The notes: a model not told the origin generated them from the sequence alone. DNA of 36,697 nt from Dokdonella immobilis (GCF_900115085.1 NZ_FOVF01000039.1:1-36697); one strand, 5' to 3'; counted from the stretch's first letter, positions 19,509 through 28,760 are shown. Made by a program: numbers and translations.

Positions 19509-19996
19509 TCTCCGCCTGGTGGAACGGACTGTCCGAACGCGACCGGCGCGTGCTGCTGATCGGCGCCGTTGTCGTCGCCATCTTCCTGGTCTGGTCGTTC
19601 GTCTGGCACCCGCTGGCCATGCGCCGGGCGCTGCTCAGCGAGCAACTCGACGGTGCACGCCGTGATCTCGCCTCGATGCGTGTGGCCCAGGCCGAAGTGG
19701 AGCAGTTGCGCAATGCCGGCGTGCGGTCGCGCGCCGACCGCCAGGGCAAGTCGCTGCTGGCGCTGGCCGACGTCACGGCACGCGGTGCCGGACTCGATGG
19801 AGTGCTCAAGCGCCTGGAGCCGGTTGGCGCGCGCAGCGTGCGCGCCAGCTTCGAGTTCGCATCGTTCGACTCGCTGATCGCCTGGATGGAGGATCTGGCC
19901 CGTGACTACGGTGTGCAGATCAGCGATTTTTCCGCGGACCGGGTTGATGCGAGCGGGCTCGTGAATGCCCGCGTGACCCTCGAAGACATTCCCTGA
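19505..19996 (+). CDS. gspM: Type II secretion system protein GspM
   Basis: GspM is the partner of GspL in the inner-membrane platform. The 163-residue product begins with the family pattern WWNGLSERDRR, then a membrane segment (LLIGAVVVAIFLVWSFVW, about residues 17-34), a short helical region and a small ferredoxin-like periplasmic domain. GspM proteins are weakly conserved, so the call depends on the N-terminal pattern and on the tight ATGA overlap with gspL. The following 59 bases to gspN contain only a small GGGCC-TC-GGCCC hairpin. Confidence 0.88.
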   Translation: MISAWWNGLSERDRRVLLIGAVVVAIFLVWSFVWHPLAMRRALLSEQLDGARRDLASMRVAQAEVEQLRNAGVRSRADRQGKSLLALADVTARGAGLDGVLKRLEPVGARSVRASFEFASFDSLIAWMEDLARDYGVQISDFSADRVDASGLVNARVTLEDIP

Positions 19997-20055
19997 CCGG
20001 GCCTCGGCCCCGCATCCCGGCCAGCGTCGGGCCAATTACTGAACCCTGAAATCCA

Positions 20056-20826
20056 ATGATGAAAATAGTCAAATGGTTGTTCGCCCTGCTCGCGCTGCTT
20101 GTCGTCATCATCGGTGTCGTCGCCTGGACGATGCCGGCGGATGTTGCCTATCGCTACCTGGCACCGAAGCTTGGCCCGGTCTCCCTCGTGGGTATTCGCG
20201 GCACGGTCTGGGACGGCCACGCCGATGGGGTCAGCGTATTCGGCCGTGATCTCGGGGAACTCGACTGGCGCATCGACAAGGCGCCATTGTTGACGCGCAG
20301 CGTGCACGCCGACCTGCGCATCCGTGGTGCCGATATCGACACTTCCGGGCTGGTCGAACGCGGTTCAGACGGGCGCCTGACGGCACGCGACGTTCGCTTC
20401 CGGGTTCCGGCATCCCTGTTTTCGCCCGCGCTCGACCTGCCCTCGCTGAAGCTGCTCGGAACGGTCACCGGGACCTTTGCCGAGGCCACCCTGTCCAACG
20501 GGATGTTGACCGACGCCCGGGGCGATGCGCGCTGGACCGATGCTGGTGTCACGGGCACGGCCGAGGCGCGCTTTTCCGACATCATCGCCGAATTCGCCTC
20601 ACGGCCCGACGGCAGCATCGGTGGCACGGTGGCCGACGATGGCAAGGGCAACCTCGAGGTCAACGGCAGTTTCGGCATCTCCGCGACCGGATTCCAGGCC
20701 GAAGCATTCCTGTCCGCGCGCAACGACGACCCACGCGTGCAGGAAGCCTTGCGCTATATCGGTGAACTGCAGGCCGATGGCAGTTCGCATCTGCTGATCA
20801 CCGGCCAGTTGTTCAAGCTGTTCTGA
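20056..20826 (+). CDS. gspN: Type II secretion system protein GspN
   Basis: GspN is an accessory inner-membrane type II secretion protein present in only some systems, Xanthomonas xps among them. The 256-residue product has one N-terminal membrane segment (about residues 5-25) and a long periplasmic beta-rich region with the family-like start VSLVGIRGTVWDGHADGV and the repeated RIRGADIDTSGLV pattern, as in AsmA-like proteins. Two ATG codons in tandem (20056 and 20059) can serve as start, with no clear ribosome-binding site. The stop is three bases before the next gene, so read-through transcription into it is likely. Confidence 0.85.
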   Translation: MMKIVKWLFALLALLVVIIGVVAWTMPADVAYRYLAPKLGPVSLVGIRGTVWDGHADGVSVFGRDLGELDWRIDKAPLLTRSVHADLRIRGADIDTSGLVERGSDGRLTARDVRFRVPASLFSPALDLPSLKLLGTVTGTFAEATLSNGMLTDARGDARWTDAGVTGTAEARFSDIIAEFASRPDGSIGGTVADDGKGNLEVNGSFGISATGFQAEAFLSARNDDPRVQEALRYIGELQADGSSHLLITGQLFKLF

Positions 20827-20829
20827 TCG

Positions 20830-21633
20830 ATGGCCACCGACGTCCGCTTTCTCGAGCACGCCCTGAGCGTCGCTCATGCCGCCGCCGACGCAGCCGAAGG
20901 CATCATCCGGGCGCGCTACCGGGCCAGTGATTTTTCGGTCGATGCCAAGGCTGACGCCACGCCGGTTACCGAGGCTGATCGCGAGGCCGAACTGGCGATC
21001 AAGCAGGTGCTCGGAACAGCGTTTCCCGAGCATGCCTTTTTCGGCGAGGAATTCGGACGCGAAGGCGACAGCGAATTCCTCTGGCTGATCGACCCGATCG
21101 ATGGCACCAAGTCGTTCGTTCGCGGCTATCCGATGTTCTCGACCCAGATCGCGTTGATGCACGGCGGTCGCCTGGTGCTCGGCGTGTCGGCGGCGGGCGA
21201 GTATGGCGAACGGGCCTGGGCGATCCATGGCGGGGGCGCGTTCCTGCGTTCGTCCCTGCATGCGAATCGACCTCTTCGCGTTTCGGATACCGCCGATTTC
21301 GGACCCATGACGGCGATTTCCACCGGCAACCTCAAGTCGATGGCGCGACAACCCAGGCGCTGGGAGACGTTGGGTGCGCTGGTCGGCCGCGTCGGCAGGA
21401 TCCGTGGCTATGGCGATTTCCTTCACTACCACCTGCTCGCCCAGGGCTCGATCGACCTGGTCATCGAATCCGATCTCAATATCCTCGATATCGCCGCGCT
21501 GGTCGTGATCGTGCGCGAAGCGGGCGGGGTCTTCACGACGCTGGAAGGGACTGATGTCGACCTCGATGCAGCGAGCGCGCTGGCGGGTCCGCCGGCCCTG
21601 CATCGGCAGGCGCTGGGCCTGTTCAATGCCTAG
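20830..21633 (+). CDS. Inositol-monophosphatase-family phosphatase, HisN-like
   Basis: This 267-residue metal-dependent phosphomonoesterase has the family ligands Glu73/Glu74 (GEE), Asp88 and Asp91 in DPIDGT, and a C-terminal Asp in NILDIAA. The extended signature DPIDGTKSFVRGYPMFSTQIA resembles histidinol-phosphate phosphatase of the HisN type more than CysQ or SuhB, so histidinol phosphatase is the best guess. Nucleotide (PAP) or inositol phosphatase activity remains possible. It starts three bases after gspN. That spacing suggests cotranscription but gives no functional link to secretion. It ends in a strong GC hairpin. Confidence 0.82.
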   Translation: MATDVRFLEHALSVAHAAADAAEGIIRARYRASDFSVDAKADATPVTEADREAELAIKQVLGTAFPEHAFFGEEFGREGDSEFLWLIDPIDGTKSFVRGYPMFSTQIALMHGGRLVLGVSAAGEYGERAWAIHGGGAFLRSSLHANRPLRVSDTADFGPMTAISTGNLKSMARQPRRWETLGALVGRVGRIRGYGDFLHYHLLAQGSIDLVIESDLNILDIAALVVIVREAGGVFTTLEGTDVDLDAASALAGPPALHRQALGLFNA

Positions 21634-21667
21634 GCGCTACCCGAACCGCGGCCGCGACGGGTAGCGC
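21634..21667 (+). terminator. GC hairpin directly after the HisN-like gene
   Basis: A perfect 10-bp stem (GCGCTACCCG at 21634-21643, CGGGTAGCGC at 21658-21667) with a 14-base loop begins right after the TAG stop. It has no U tract, so it may be a 3'-end stabilising structure or a weak terminator. Confidence 0.45.
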
Positions 21668-21990
21668 GGGCGTCATGGCATTCAGAGGTCTTGCGACAGG
21701 TGCGAAGTGAAGGCGGGTCGTCCGGACCAGGCACCAGGTGGGTGGCCGGTCTTCTGAATCCCCCTTTTGATCACTGAAACCGGCCTTTTGGGAGAGGCCT
21801 GCGGGAGCGCATTCTCCTGGCCGTGCCGACTTGATCATTGACCAGTCTGCCGGTGTCGACGCGCAGCAATCTGCACGCAGTCGAGCGCCGTGGAGGTTGC
21901 GCCCGCGGTTCGTGGCGTCGCTGGCATGGATGGATGCGCGCGCGGCGAACCGGACGCCTGTCCGGGAAGCCTGTCCATCGGCAAATTTAA
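21668..21990. other. Intergenic region with no gene recognised
   Basis: About 320 bases lie between the hairpin after the HisN-like gene and the Fur-type site before the PepSY gene. I see no convincing gene on either strand; short open frames here lack start signals and family features. An imperfect hairpin (GGCC..GGAGA at 21782-21795 with TCTCC.GGCC at 21813-21822) and a pair of TTGATCA words (near 21776 and 21830) are visible. Neither has an assigned role. Confidence 0.5.
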
Positions 21991-21996
21991 TGTAGT

Positions 21997-22011
21997 TGCG
22001 AATCAATCGCA
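21997..22011 (+). promoter_or_regulatory. Probable Fur box before the iron-uptake genes
   Basis: TGCGAAT-C-AATCGCA is a 7-1-7 near-palindrome in the form of the Fur site TGATAAT-N-ATTATCA, matching 9 of 14 positions. The TGCGAAT half is a common variant in proteobacterial Fur sites. It overlaps a possible promoter (TTGCGA at 21996-22001, 17-base gap, TTGAAT at 22019-22024). It lies 37 bases before a gene set expected to be iron-repressed. The site is inferred from motif and context. Confidence 0.55.
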
Positions 22012-22027
22012 TTTAGGTTTGAATACG

Positions 22028-22043
22028 GGCTTCCAGAGAAGCC
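22028..22043 (+). promoter_or_regulatory. Leader hairpin over the ribosome-binding site of the PepSY gene
   Basis: GGCTTC (22028-22033) and GAAGCC (22038-22043) form a perfect 6-bp stem with a CAGA loop that ends four bases before the ATG at 22048. The only purine-rich ribosome-binding sequence (AGAGAAG) lies within it, so the hairpin could lower translation. This is a small structure and could be chance. Confidence 0.3.
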
Positions 22044-22047
22044 TGTC

Positions 22048-23229
22048 ATGCCAATCAATCCCACTCGCCCGGCGCCGCCCCGCTTGATCACCCGTCGAAT
22101 CCTGTTCCGCGTGCACTGGGCGGCAGGCGTCGTGGCAGGCGTGATACTCGCGATCGTCGGCGCAACGGGAGCCATGATCGGCTTCGAAGCCGAACTGCTC
22201 AGCTGGCTCAACCCGGCCTACCAGACGCCGGCCCAAGGTCGACCGGCGCTATCGGCCGACGCCTGGATTGCGCACGCGGCAACGACCGCGCCCACGCTTC
22301 AGCCACGCAGCCTGAGTTGGGACGGTGACGATCGGCCCGTGCGCGTGCGCCTGTCCGCCGGGCGCGATCGCGGGATCGCCGTGGCGGTGAATCCCTACAG
22401 CGGCGAAATACTGGGTGCGGAGCGCGGCGCCGAGGCACTGGCCCTTGCCGAGGACCTGCATCGAAGGCTGGCCGCCGGCCCCGTCGGCAAGCAGCTGGTC
22501 GGCGCCAGCACGGCGTTGTTGGTCCTGATCATTGTCAGCGGCCTCTATCTGCGTTGGCCCGGCCGACCCGGTTCCGTGTCGGCCTGGCTGCAGCCGAATC
22601 TGCGCCTGCGCGGACGCGCCCTGCTCTGGAACCTGCACGCCGTCGTCGGCACCTGGGTCCTGGCCGCCTATCTGCTTGCCGCGCTGACCGGACTCTGGTG
22701 GTCCTATGACGGCTACCGCAACCTGATCAACGGTCTCGCCGGTGTCGAGGGGCCGATGCGCCGACCTGCCGAGAATGTGGACAGCGGCGGCGCAACACCT
22801 TCGGTGTCGCAGGCCTGGTCTGCGTTCCGTTCACTCGCGCCTGAGGCGACACGAGCCAATCTGCGTGTGCCCGGCGACAAGGATGCGACGGTGGAGATCC
22901 GCTATCAGGATTCGCGAAGCGCCCATGAACGGGCCTGGGACACACTTCGCATCGACCGGGAAACCGGCCTCGCCACTGAACGGCAGCTTCACCGCGACCA
23001 GCCGACAGGTCGCCGCTTCGTGGCCGCGCTGTTTCCGCTCCACTCCGGTAGCTGGTTCGGTGCGCCCGGACGCGTGTTGATGGCGCTGGCCTCACTGCTG
23101 ATGCCGCTGTTCGCGCTCAGCGGACTCTGGCTCTGGTGGTTGCGACGACGTCGGGCCATTCAGCAGATGGCCGGCCGTCGCGTCCTCGTCAACGAGGCCG
23201 CTGCGAGGTCTGCCGGAACAACTAACTGA
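22048..23229 (+). CDS. PepSY-associated transmembrane protein, PiuB-like
   Basis: This is a 393-residue inner-membrane protein with the PepSY_TM layout. It has an N-terminal membrane segment (about residues 28-47, after FRVHWAAG), a periplasmic PepSY region, a central pair of membrane segments (about 150-172 and 198-222, with HAVVGTWVLAAYL), a second periplasmic PepSY-like region, and a C-terminal segment ending in WLWWLRRRR. Such proteins often lie beside TonB-dependent siderophore receptors and are proposed to help release or reduce iron in the periplasm. The gene lies behind the Fur-type site and 54 bases before the receptor gene. Its relation to PiuB of Pseudomonas is judged from gene order. 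Confidence 0.85.
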   Translation: MPINPTRPAPPRLITRRILFRVHWAAGVVAGVILAIVGATGAMIGFEAELLSWLNPAYQTPAQGRPALSADAWIAHAATTAPTLQPRSLSWDGDDRPVRVRLSAGRDRGIAVAVNPYSGEILGAERGAEALALAEDLHRRLAAGPVGKQLVGASTALLVLIIVSGLYLRWPGRPGSVSAWLQPNLRLRGRALLWNLHAVVGTWVLAAYLLAALTGLWWSYDGYRNLINGLAGVEGPMRRPAENVDSGGATPSVSQAWSAFRSLAPEATRANLRVPGDKDATVEIRYQDSRSAHERAWDTLRIDRETGLATERQLHRDQPTGRRFVAALFPLHSGSWFGAPGRVLMALASLLMPLFALSGLWLWWLRRRRAIQQMAGRRVLVNEAAARSAGTTN

Positions 23230-23283
23230 ACGCCAAACCATTAACCACCGCATTCCAGAAACGTCGCCACCAGGAGATTCCCC

Positions 23284-25647
23284 ATGTCGATTCGCGCCTG
23301 TGTCACCACGACCCGGTCCCGTCCCCGGATCCTCGCCGCCACCGCCCTCGGGACTGTGTTCGCATCCTCCGCTGCGGCAGCGCTCGCCGACGCCGTGCCG
23401 CCAGAGACGCCGGACATCGGGCAGGGCAGCGCACGCGAACTCGACAGTGTCGAAGTCAAGGGATATGCGGTCAGCGAGCCGACCTCGAGCAAGTTCACCG
23501 CACCGCTGCTGGACACGCCGCGCTCGGTCTCGGTACTGCCGGAGGCCCTGATCGACGACATCGGCACGACCGACCTCGTCGATGCATTGAGGCTGATTCC
23601 CGGCATCACCTTCGGCGCTGGCGAAGGCGGCAATCCGCAGGGGGATCGGCCCTACCTGCGGGGCTTCGACGCGCAGGGGTCGATCTTTGTCGATGGCGTG
23701 CGCGACGCTGGTGCGCAGTCGCGCGAAACCTTCGGTATCGAGCAGATCGAAGTGGTCAAGGGCCCCGATTCGATCTACAGCGGACGTTCCAACGGCGGCG
23801 GCAGCATCAATCTCGTGACCAAGGCGCCGATGGCAAGATCGTTCACCGATGTCGAGGTCGGCATCGGCAACGCCGGATACCGTCGCGCGACCCTCGACAG
23901 CAACGCCACCCTCGGCGACAACGCCGCGCTTCGCATCAATGTCCTCGGCCACGATGCCGGCGTGGCCGGACGCGATGCGGTCGACAGCCGGCGTTTCGGC
24001 TTCGCGCCGTCGCTGACCCTCGGTCTCGACAGCCCGACCTCGGCGACGATCAGCTTCTATCACCTCGATACCGACGAGACGCCGGAGGCGGGAATCCCGT
24101 ACCGCTACGGCAGCAACGCCTTGCCGGCGGGTGTTCGCGTGGTGCGCCCGGACAATGGCGGCGACCGCGACAACTTCTACGGCCTGCTCGACCGCGACTT
24201 CCGGGAGACCGATGTCAACATCGGCACGGTGCAGCTGCGGCATGAATTCGCCGGCGGGACAACGCTGCGCAACACGACCCGCTACGGGCGTTCGCGCCAG
24301 GACTACATCGTCAGCCAGCCCGACGACAACCAGGGCAACGTGATCAATGGCGAAGTCTGGCGACGGGTGAATTCGCGCGCCGGCAACACGGTCAGCGCGA
24401 TCAACCAGACCGATCTCTCCGGCACATTCGATACAGGCGGCGTGCGCAACGTCTTCAACCTCGGGCTTGAACTGGCCAGCGAAAAATCGGTGCGCGACAG
24501 CTATGTCGTACCTAACATCAACGCCGCTACCGCATGCGGCCTGCTCGACATCGGCGCGCCGTCCTACTACAACTGCACGAGCCTGGCCGATCCGGATCCG
24601 AACGATCCGTGGGTCCCGGGTACCTACGATGCCGCAACCGGCACCTTTACCCCGGCCAGTATCGAGCGTGCCAACGCTCCAGTGCGCACGACCGCTGACA
24701 CGGCGGCGCTCTACCTGCTCGATACCGTGCACCTCAGCGATCAATGGCAGGTCAATGTCGGCTTGCGCATCGACCGCTTCTCGACCCGCGCGCCGATCAC
24801 CTATTGCCCGGAGCTGCCGGGTGCCGTCTGCCCACGCGGCTATTCCGGACCGAAGATCACCGAGGATCACCGCAGCACCTCGACTGATCCGAGCGGCCAG
24901 GTCGGCCTGGTCTGGAAGCCGGTCGAGCAGGGCAGCGTGTATCTGTCGTATGCCACCTCGGCAACACCGCCCGGCAGCTTCGTGGGTGAAGGCCGCGAGT
25001 CCAACCCGGTCAGCATCACCGACCTCGATGCGGAGAAGACGCGCAACCTCGAACTGGGCCTGAAGTGGAACCTGTTCGGTGAGCGCGTGGCGGTCACTGC
25101 GGATCTGTTCCAGACCGAAAAGACCAATGCGCGTCAGCTCGATGCGGACGGCAGCTACCAGAACATCGGCAAGTCGAGAGTGCGCGGCGTGGAGTTGTCG
25201 GCGAGCGGGAAGCTGACCGAGATCTGGAGCGTCTTTGCCGGCTACGCCCATATGCAGGGCAGGCTGGTGGACAACGGCTTTGTCAATGGCGAGGCCGATC
25301 CGACCAATGGAACGCGCCTGGCCAATACGCCCGAGAACAGCTTCAGTGTCTGGAGCAGTGTCGAACTGGATCCGCGATGGACGCTCGCCGGTGGCGCCTT
25401 CTTCGTCGACGATGTCGTCGGCAGCTTCCGGGTCAATCCGTCCGATGGGATGCTGACCGAGTACGGGGTGCCGGCGTACTGGCGCTTCGATGCGATGGCA
25501 CGCTGGCAAGCCACCGAGCGGCTCGCGCTGCGCCTGAATGTGCAGAACCTTGCCGACAAGACCTACTACACGAAGGCCTACCCGGTGCACTACGCGACCC
25601 CGGCTCCCGGACGGACTGTGCAATTGACGGCGAATTTCAGGTTCTGA
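23284..25647 (+). CDS. TonB-dependent siderophore receptor, PiuA/Fiu type
   Basis: This is a 787-residue outer-membrane receptor for active uptake of a ferric siderophore, energised by TonB-ExbBD. A signal peptide (residues 1 to about 36) is followed by a TonB box in [10 protein letters not shown] (residues 54-63), a plug domain (from about residue 68, with [13 protein letters not shown] and the [13 protein letters not shown] motif), and a 22-strand barrel ending in aromatic Phe. Two Cys pairs in predicted outer loops (about residues 418-431 and 508-518) are typical of catecholate receptors. AGGAGA precedes the ATG. The neighbours, a PepSY protein upstream and a PiuC-type dioxygenase downstream, point to the PiuA/Fiu group. 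The exact ligand cannot be read from sequence. Confidence 0.93.
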   Translation: MSIRACVTTTRSRPRILAATALGTVFASSAAAALADAVPPETPDIGQGSARELDSVEVKGYAVSEPTSSKFTAPLLDTPRSVSVLPEALIDDIGTTDLVDALRLIPGITFGAGEGGNPQGDRPYLRGFDAQGSIFVDGVRDAGAQSRETFGIEQIEVVKGPDSIYSGRSNGGGSINLVTKAPMARSFTDVEVGIGNAGYRRATLDSNATLGDNAALRINVLGHDAGVAGRDAVDSRRFGFAPSLTLGLDSPTSATISFYHLDTDETPEAGIPYRYGSNALPAGVRVVRPDNGGDRDNFYGLLDRDFRETDVNIGTVQLRHEFAGGTTLRNTTRYGRSRQDYIVSQPDDNQGNVINGEVWRRVNSRAGNTVSAINQTDLSGTFDTGGVRNVFNLGLELASEKSVRDSYVVPNINAATACGLLDIGAPSYYNCTSLADPDPNDPWVPGTYDAATGTFTPASIERANAPVRTTADTAALYLLDTVHLSDQWQVNVGLRIDRFSTRAPITYCPELPGAVCPRGYSGPKITEDHRSTSTDPSGQVGLVWKPVEQGSVYLSYATSATPPGSFVGEGRESNPVSITDLDAEKTRNLELGLKWNLFGERVAVTADLFQTEKTNARQLDADGSYQNIGKSRVRGVELSASGKLTEIWSVFAGYAHMQGRLVDNGFVNGEADPTNGTRLANTPENSFSVWSSVELDPRWTLAGGAFFVDDVVGSFRVNPSDGMLTEYGVPAYWRFDAMARWQATERLALRLNVQNLADKTYYTKAYPVHYATPAPGRTVQLTANFRF

Positions 25648-25703
25648 GCCCGCCGGTCCCGGCTGGATGCCGGGCCCCGGACAGGCAATACGGAGGATTC
25701 CTC

Positions 25704-26390
25704 ATGCTGGTCCATGTACCGGACGTACTCGACGCGGGCGAACTGGCGCAATGCCGCGAACGCCTGGCCGACGCGAATTGGCAGGATGGCCGCAGGACCG
25801 CCGGCTACCAGTCGGCGCAGGCCAAGAACAATGGCCAGCTTGACGAGGACGACCCGCTCGCGCGCGAACTGGGCGCACTCGTATGCGCCGCACTGACCCG
25901 CAACCCGACCGTGTTCGCGGCGGCGCTGCCGCGTTCGCTCTATCCGCCCCTGTTCAACCGCTACCAGGGTGGCCAGGCGTTCGGCCTGCATGTCGACAAT
26001 GCGATCCGCTACGATCGCCGCCAGCAGCCGGCCGTTCCCCTGCGCACGGATCTTTCCGCGACCCTGTTCCTGAGCGAACCGGACGACTATGCCGGTGGCG
26101 AACTGGTCATCGAAGACACCTACGGCACCCACGAGGTCAAGCTGCCGGCAGGCCACCTGATTCTCTATCCGGGTTCGAGCCTGCACAGGGTCAGGCCGGT
26201 GACCCGCGGTGCGCGTATCGCCTCATTCCTGTGGATCCAGAGCCTGGTCCGCTCGGAATCCAGGCGGCGCCAGCTTTTCGAGCTCGATCTGGCCATCCAG
26301 CAACTCACGGCGCGCGTTCCGGGGGCGCCCGAACTGCTTGCGCTGACCGGCGTCTATCACAACCTGTTGCGCGAGTGGTCGGATGTCTGA
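25704..26390 (+). CDS. piuC: PKHD-type Fe(II)/2-oxoglutarate dioxygenase, PiuC/YbiX family
   Basis: This 228-residue protein belongs to the PiuC/YbiX family of iron- and 2-oxoglutarate-dependent hydroxylases. The iron triad is His96, Asp98 and His161, and Arg171 (RGARIASF) should bind 2-oxoglutarate. The family is usually found beside Fiu/PiuA receptors, as here, and is iron-regulated; its substrate is unknown to me. A strong GGAGG site eight bases before ATG 25704 fixes the start, and a much longer open frame reaching back into the receptor gene is rejected. It overlaps the Sel1-repeat gene by eight bases. Confidence 0.93.
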   Translation: MLVHVPDVLDAGELAQCRERLADANWQDGRRTAGYQSAQAKNNGQLDEDDPLARELGALVCAALTRNPTVFAAALPRSLYPPLFNRYQGGQAFGLHVDNAIRYDRRQQPAVPLRTDLSATLFLSEPDDYAGGELVIEDTYGTHEVKLPAGHLILYPGSSLHRVRPVTRGARIASFLWIQSLVRSESRRRQLFELDLAIQQLTARVPGAPELLALTGVYHNLLREWSDV

Positions 26391-27174
26391 TCGCGGACCC
26401 GCAGGACCGGAGCGCTGGGATAGCTGGCGCCTGCTGTCGGAATGGCAGAAGGATCCGGCGGCGACGCTGTCGCGCCTGCGCCGCGCCGCGCAGGCCGGCG
26501 ATGTACGCGCGCAGTTCCTTTTGGGTCAGGTCCATTGCGAAGGCCGCGGCGTTCCGATCGACGCAGCCGAGGGCCTGCACTGGTACCGGCTGGCGGCCCA
26601 TGCCGGCGACGCGCTGGCCATGAACATGGTTGGCCGCTGCCACGAACTCGGCTGGGGTACGGCAGTAGACGAGACCCTGGCTGCGGCCTGGTATCGCAAG
26701 GCGGCCAGCCATGGTCTCGACTGGGGCCTGTACAACTACGCCAACCTGCTCGCAACCGGACGCGGAGTTGCGCCGGACCGCGGCGAAGCATGGCGCTTGT
26801 ATCGCCAGGCGGCCGAGCAGGGACACGCCAAGTCGATGAACCTGGTCGGGCGCTATCTCGAGGAAGGCTGGGAAGTGCAGAGGGACCCTGCCGCGGCTTT
26901 CGACTGGTATCGGCGCTCGGCCGAAGCCGGCGATTTCCGCGGCCAGGCCAGCTATGCCCACGGGCTGGCCCGGCAAGGGCGTCTGGACGAAGCCGGTGCG
27001 TGGCTCGAGCGGGCCCTGGAGGCAGCCAGCCCTGCGTTCCTCGAGCACCTCGGTCGCGATCTGGCGGAATCGCCCCACGCCGAATTCCGCGCCATCGCGC
27101 ACGAGGCCCGGCGACGCAGCCGCCGCCTTCGCAAAGGTTGCGCGGCGCCAGCCGGGAGCCCGGGTACGCCTTGA
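26383..27174 (+). CDS. Sel1-repeat protein coupled to piuC
   Basis: This is a 263-residue protein with about five Sel1-like (TPR-type) helical repeats, for example [40 protein letters not shown] and [21 protein letters not shown] basic Arg-rich C-terminal tail follows (RRRSRRLRK). I see no signal peptide, so it is probably cytoplasmic. Sel1 proteins act as adaptors for other proteins. Here the gene starts eight bases inside the end of piuC, and a Sel1-repeat gene follows piuC in Pseudomonas aeruginosa too. The partner is unknown; the PiuC dioxygenase is the obvious candidate by context only. Confidence 0.88.
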   Translation: MSDRGPAGPERWDSWRLLSEWQKDPAATLSRLRRAAQAGDVRAQFLLGQVHCEGRGVPIDAAEGLHWYRLAAHAGDALAMNMVGRCHELGWGTAVDETLAAAWYRKAASHGLDWGLYNYANLLATGRGVAPDRGEAWRLYRQAAEQGHAKSMNLVGRYLEEGWEVQRDPAAAFDWYRRSAEAGDFRGQASYAHGLARQGRLDEAGAWLERALEAASPAFLEHLGRDLAESPHAEFRAIAHEARRRSRRLRKGCAAPAGSPGTP

Positions 27175-27275
27175 TGGCGCCCGCAGCGCCGTCCGTCCGG
27201 CTGCGCTTGCACTGCAGGGGCACTGATCGCGACACTGCGGCCACCCCAGCCTGCCCGCAAGGCTCCGATCCCGGC

Positions 27276-28199
27276 ATGAGTTCACCACGACAGTACCCGC
27301 GCGACCTGGTTGGTTACGGTCGCAATCCGCCCTTCGCCGACTGGCCTGGCGGCGCGCGCGTCGCCGTGCAGTTCGTGCTCAACCTCGAGGAGGGTGGCGA
27401 AAACTGCGTGCTGCATGGCGATGCCGGCAGCGAACAGTTCCTCTCGGAAATCATCGGCGCGGCTGCCTACCCGGCGCGACACATGAGCATGGAGTCGATC
27501 TACGAGTACGGCTCGCGAGTGGGGGCCTGGCGCATCCTCGGCGAGTTCGAGCAGCGCGGTCTGCCCCTGACCGTGTTCGGCGTGGCCATGGCCATGCAGC
27601 GCAACCCGGAACTGGTCCGCGCCTGTCTCGATCTCGGCCACGAGATCGCCTCGCATGGACTGCGCTGGATCCATTACCAGGACGTGGCCGAGTCCGTCGA
27701 GCGCGAGCACATCGCCGAGGCGGTCCGATTGCATGCCGCGCTGACCGGCACCGCGCCGCTCGGCTGGTATACCGGCCGTGACAGCCCCAATACGCGACGT
27801 CTGGTGGTCGAGCACGGCGGGTTCGAGTACGACTCGGACTACTACGGCGACGACCTGCCGTTCTGGACGCGGGTATCCCTGGCCGACGGCAGCGAACGCG
27901 ATCACCTCGTCGTGCCCTACACGCTCGATGCCAACGACATGCGTTTCGCATCGCCGCAGGGATTCAATACCGCCGAGCACTTTTTCCACTACCTGCGCGA
28001 CAGCTTCGACGTGCTCTACGCCGAGGGCGAACGTACGCCGAGGATGATGTCGATCGGCATGCATGCGCGCCTGCTAGGACGGCCCGGCCGCTTTGCCGGC
28101 CTGCAGCGATTTCTCGACCATGTCGCAGGTTTCGACCGGGTCTGGATCTGCCGGCGCATCGACATCGCCCGGCACTGGAAGCAGAGGCATCCGGCGTGA
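27276..28199 (+). CDS. puuE: Allantoinase PuuE (polysaccharide-deacetylase family)
   Basis: PuuE hydrolyses S-allantoin to allantoate and belongs to the metal-independent allantoinases of the polysaccharide deacetylase fold, unrelated to the AllB/DAL1 amidohydrolases. The 307-residue product has YGRNPPFADWPGGARVAVQF at the N terminus, the GHEIASHGLRWIHY motif (about residues 121-134), the GWYTGRDSPNTRRL block (163-176) and SIGMHARLLGRPGR near the C terminus, all characteristic of PuuE. ATG 27276 is the family start; the longer open frame overlapping the Sel1 gene is not used. It is the first of four plus-strand catabolic genes and overlaps uraD (GTGA). Confidence 0.94.
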   Translation: MSSPRQYPRDLVGYGRNPPFADWPGGARVAVQFVLNLEEGGENCVLHGDAGSEQFLSEIIGAAAYPARHMSMESIYEYGSRVGAWRILGEFEQRGLPLTVFGVAMAMQRNPELVRACLDLGHEIASHGLRWIHYQDVAESVEREHIAEAVRLHAALTGTAPLGWYTGRDSPNTRRLVVEHGGFEYDSDYYGDDLPFWTRVSLADGSERDHLVVPYTLDANDMRFASPQGFNTAEHFFHYLRDSFDVLYAEGERTPRMMSIGMHARLLGRPGRFAGLQRFLDHVAGFDRVWICRRIDIARHWKQRHPA

Positions 28200-28720
28200 T
28201 CACCCTCGACGCGCTCAACCGCTTGTCTCAGGACGAGTTTCGTGAGGCCCTCGTCGGCATCTTCGAGCACTCGCCGTGGGTGCCCGAACGCACCTGGCAT
28301 GCGCGTCCGTTCGCCGATCTGGCGCAGCTCCACGGCTGCCTCTGCGATACCGTCGCCGCGGCCGATCAGAGCGAGCAGCAGGCCCTGATCGATGCGCATC
28401 CTCAGCTGGCCGGCAAGGCCGCCCTGCGCGGCGAAGTAACCGATGCCTCGCGCCGCGAACAATCCGGCGCCGGACTCGACCAGTGCAGTGCGGAGGAGTT
28501 CGCCCGCATCAATGCGCTCAATGACGCCTACCGGGCGAAATTCGGGTTTCCGTTCATCGTCGCCGTGCGCGGGCACTCGCGCGCCAGCATCATCACCGCG
28601 CTCGAAGTGCGCCTTGCGCGCACCCGCGAGGAAGAATTCGCCGAGGCGCTGTTCCAGATCGGGCGCATCGCGCTGTTCCGCCTGGCCGAGCGCGTCGATG
28701 TCGCCGACAATCGTCGCTGA
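28196..28720 (+). CDS. uraD: 2-oxo-4-hydroxy-4-carboxy-5-ureidoimidazoline decarboxylase
   Basis: UraD converts OHCU to S-allantoin with release of CO2, setting the stereochemistry of the product. This is a 174-residue all-helical protein with the family motifs HPQLAGK (His68 as the catalytic His), SRREQ (Glu88) and [11 protein letters not shown] (residues 116-126, Arg125). The start is GTG overlapping the puuE stop. Length and motifs are normal. It sits in pathway order beside puuE, although uraH, whose product it uses, is on the other strand 3 kb away. Confidence 0.95.
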   Translation: MITLDALNRLSQDEFREALVGIFEHSPWVPERTWHARPFADLAQLHGCLCDTVAAADQSEQQALIDAHPQLAGKAALRGEVTDASRREQSGAGLDQCSAEEFARINALNDAYRAKFGFPFIVAVRGHSRASIITALEVRLARTREEEFAEALFQIGRIALFRLAERVDVADNRR

Positions 28721-28760
28721 CAGCCGGCACCGCCCGTCGGCAAGCCAAGGACTAGAAAAC

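Noticed and set aside
23092-25623. Open frame of 843 codons antisense to the TonB receptor
   Set aside because: It mirrors the GC-rich receptor gene. The translation is rich in Arg, Gly, Val and His with no domain pattern, while the sense strand encodes a complete receptor.
27207-27236. Promoter for puuE (TTGCAC and GACACT)
   Set aside because: The -35-like word is fair but the -10 matches only three of six positions with an 18-base gap, which is too weak to report.
26357-27288. Two overlapping antisense open frames over the Sel1 gene
   Set aside because: They lack family features, whereas the sense frame has clear Sel1 repeats.
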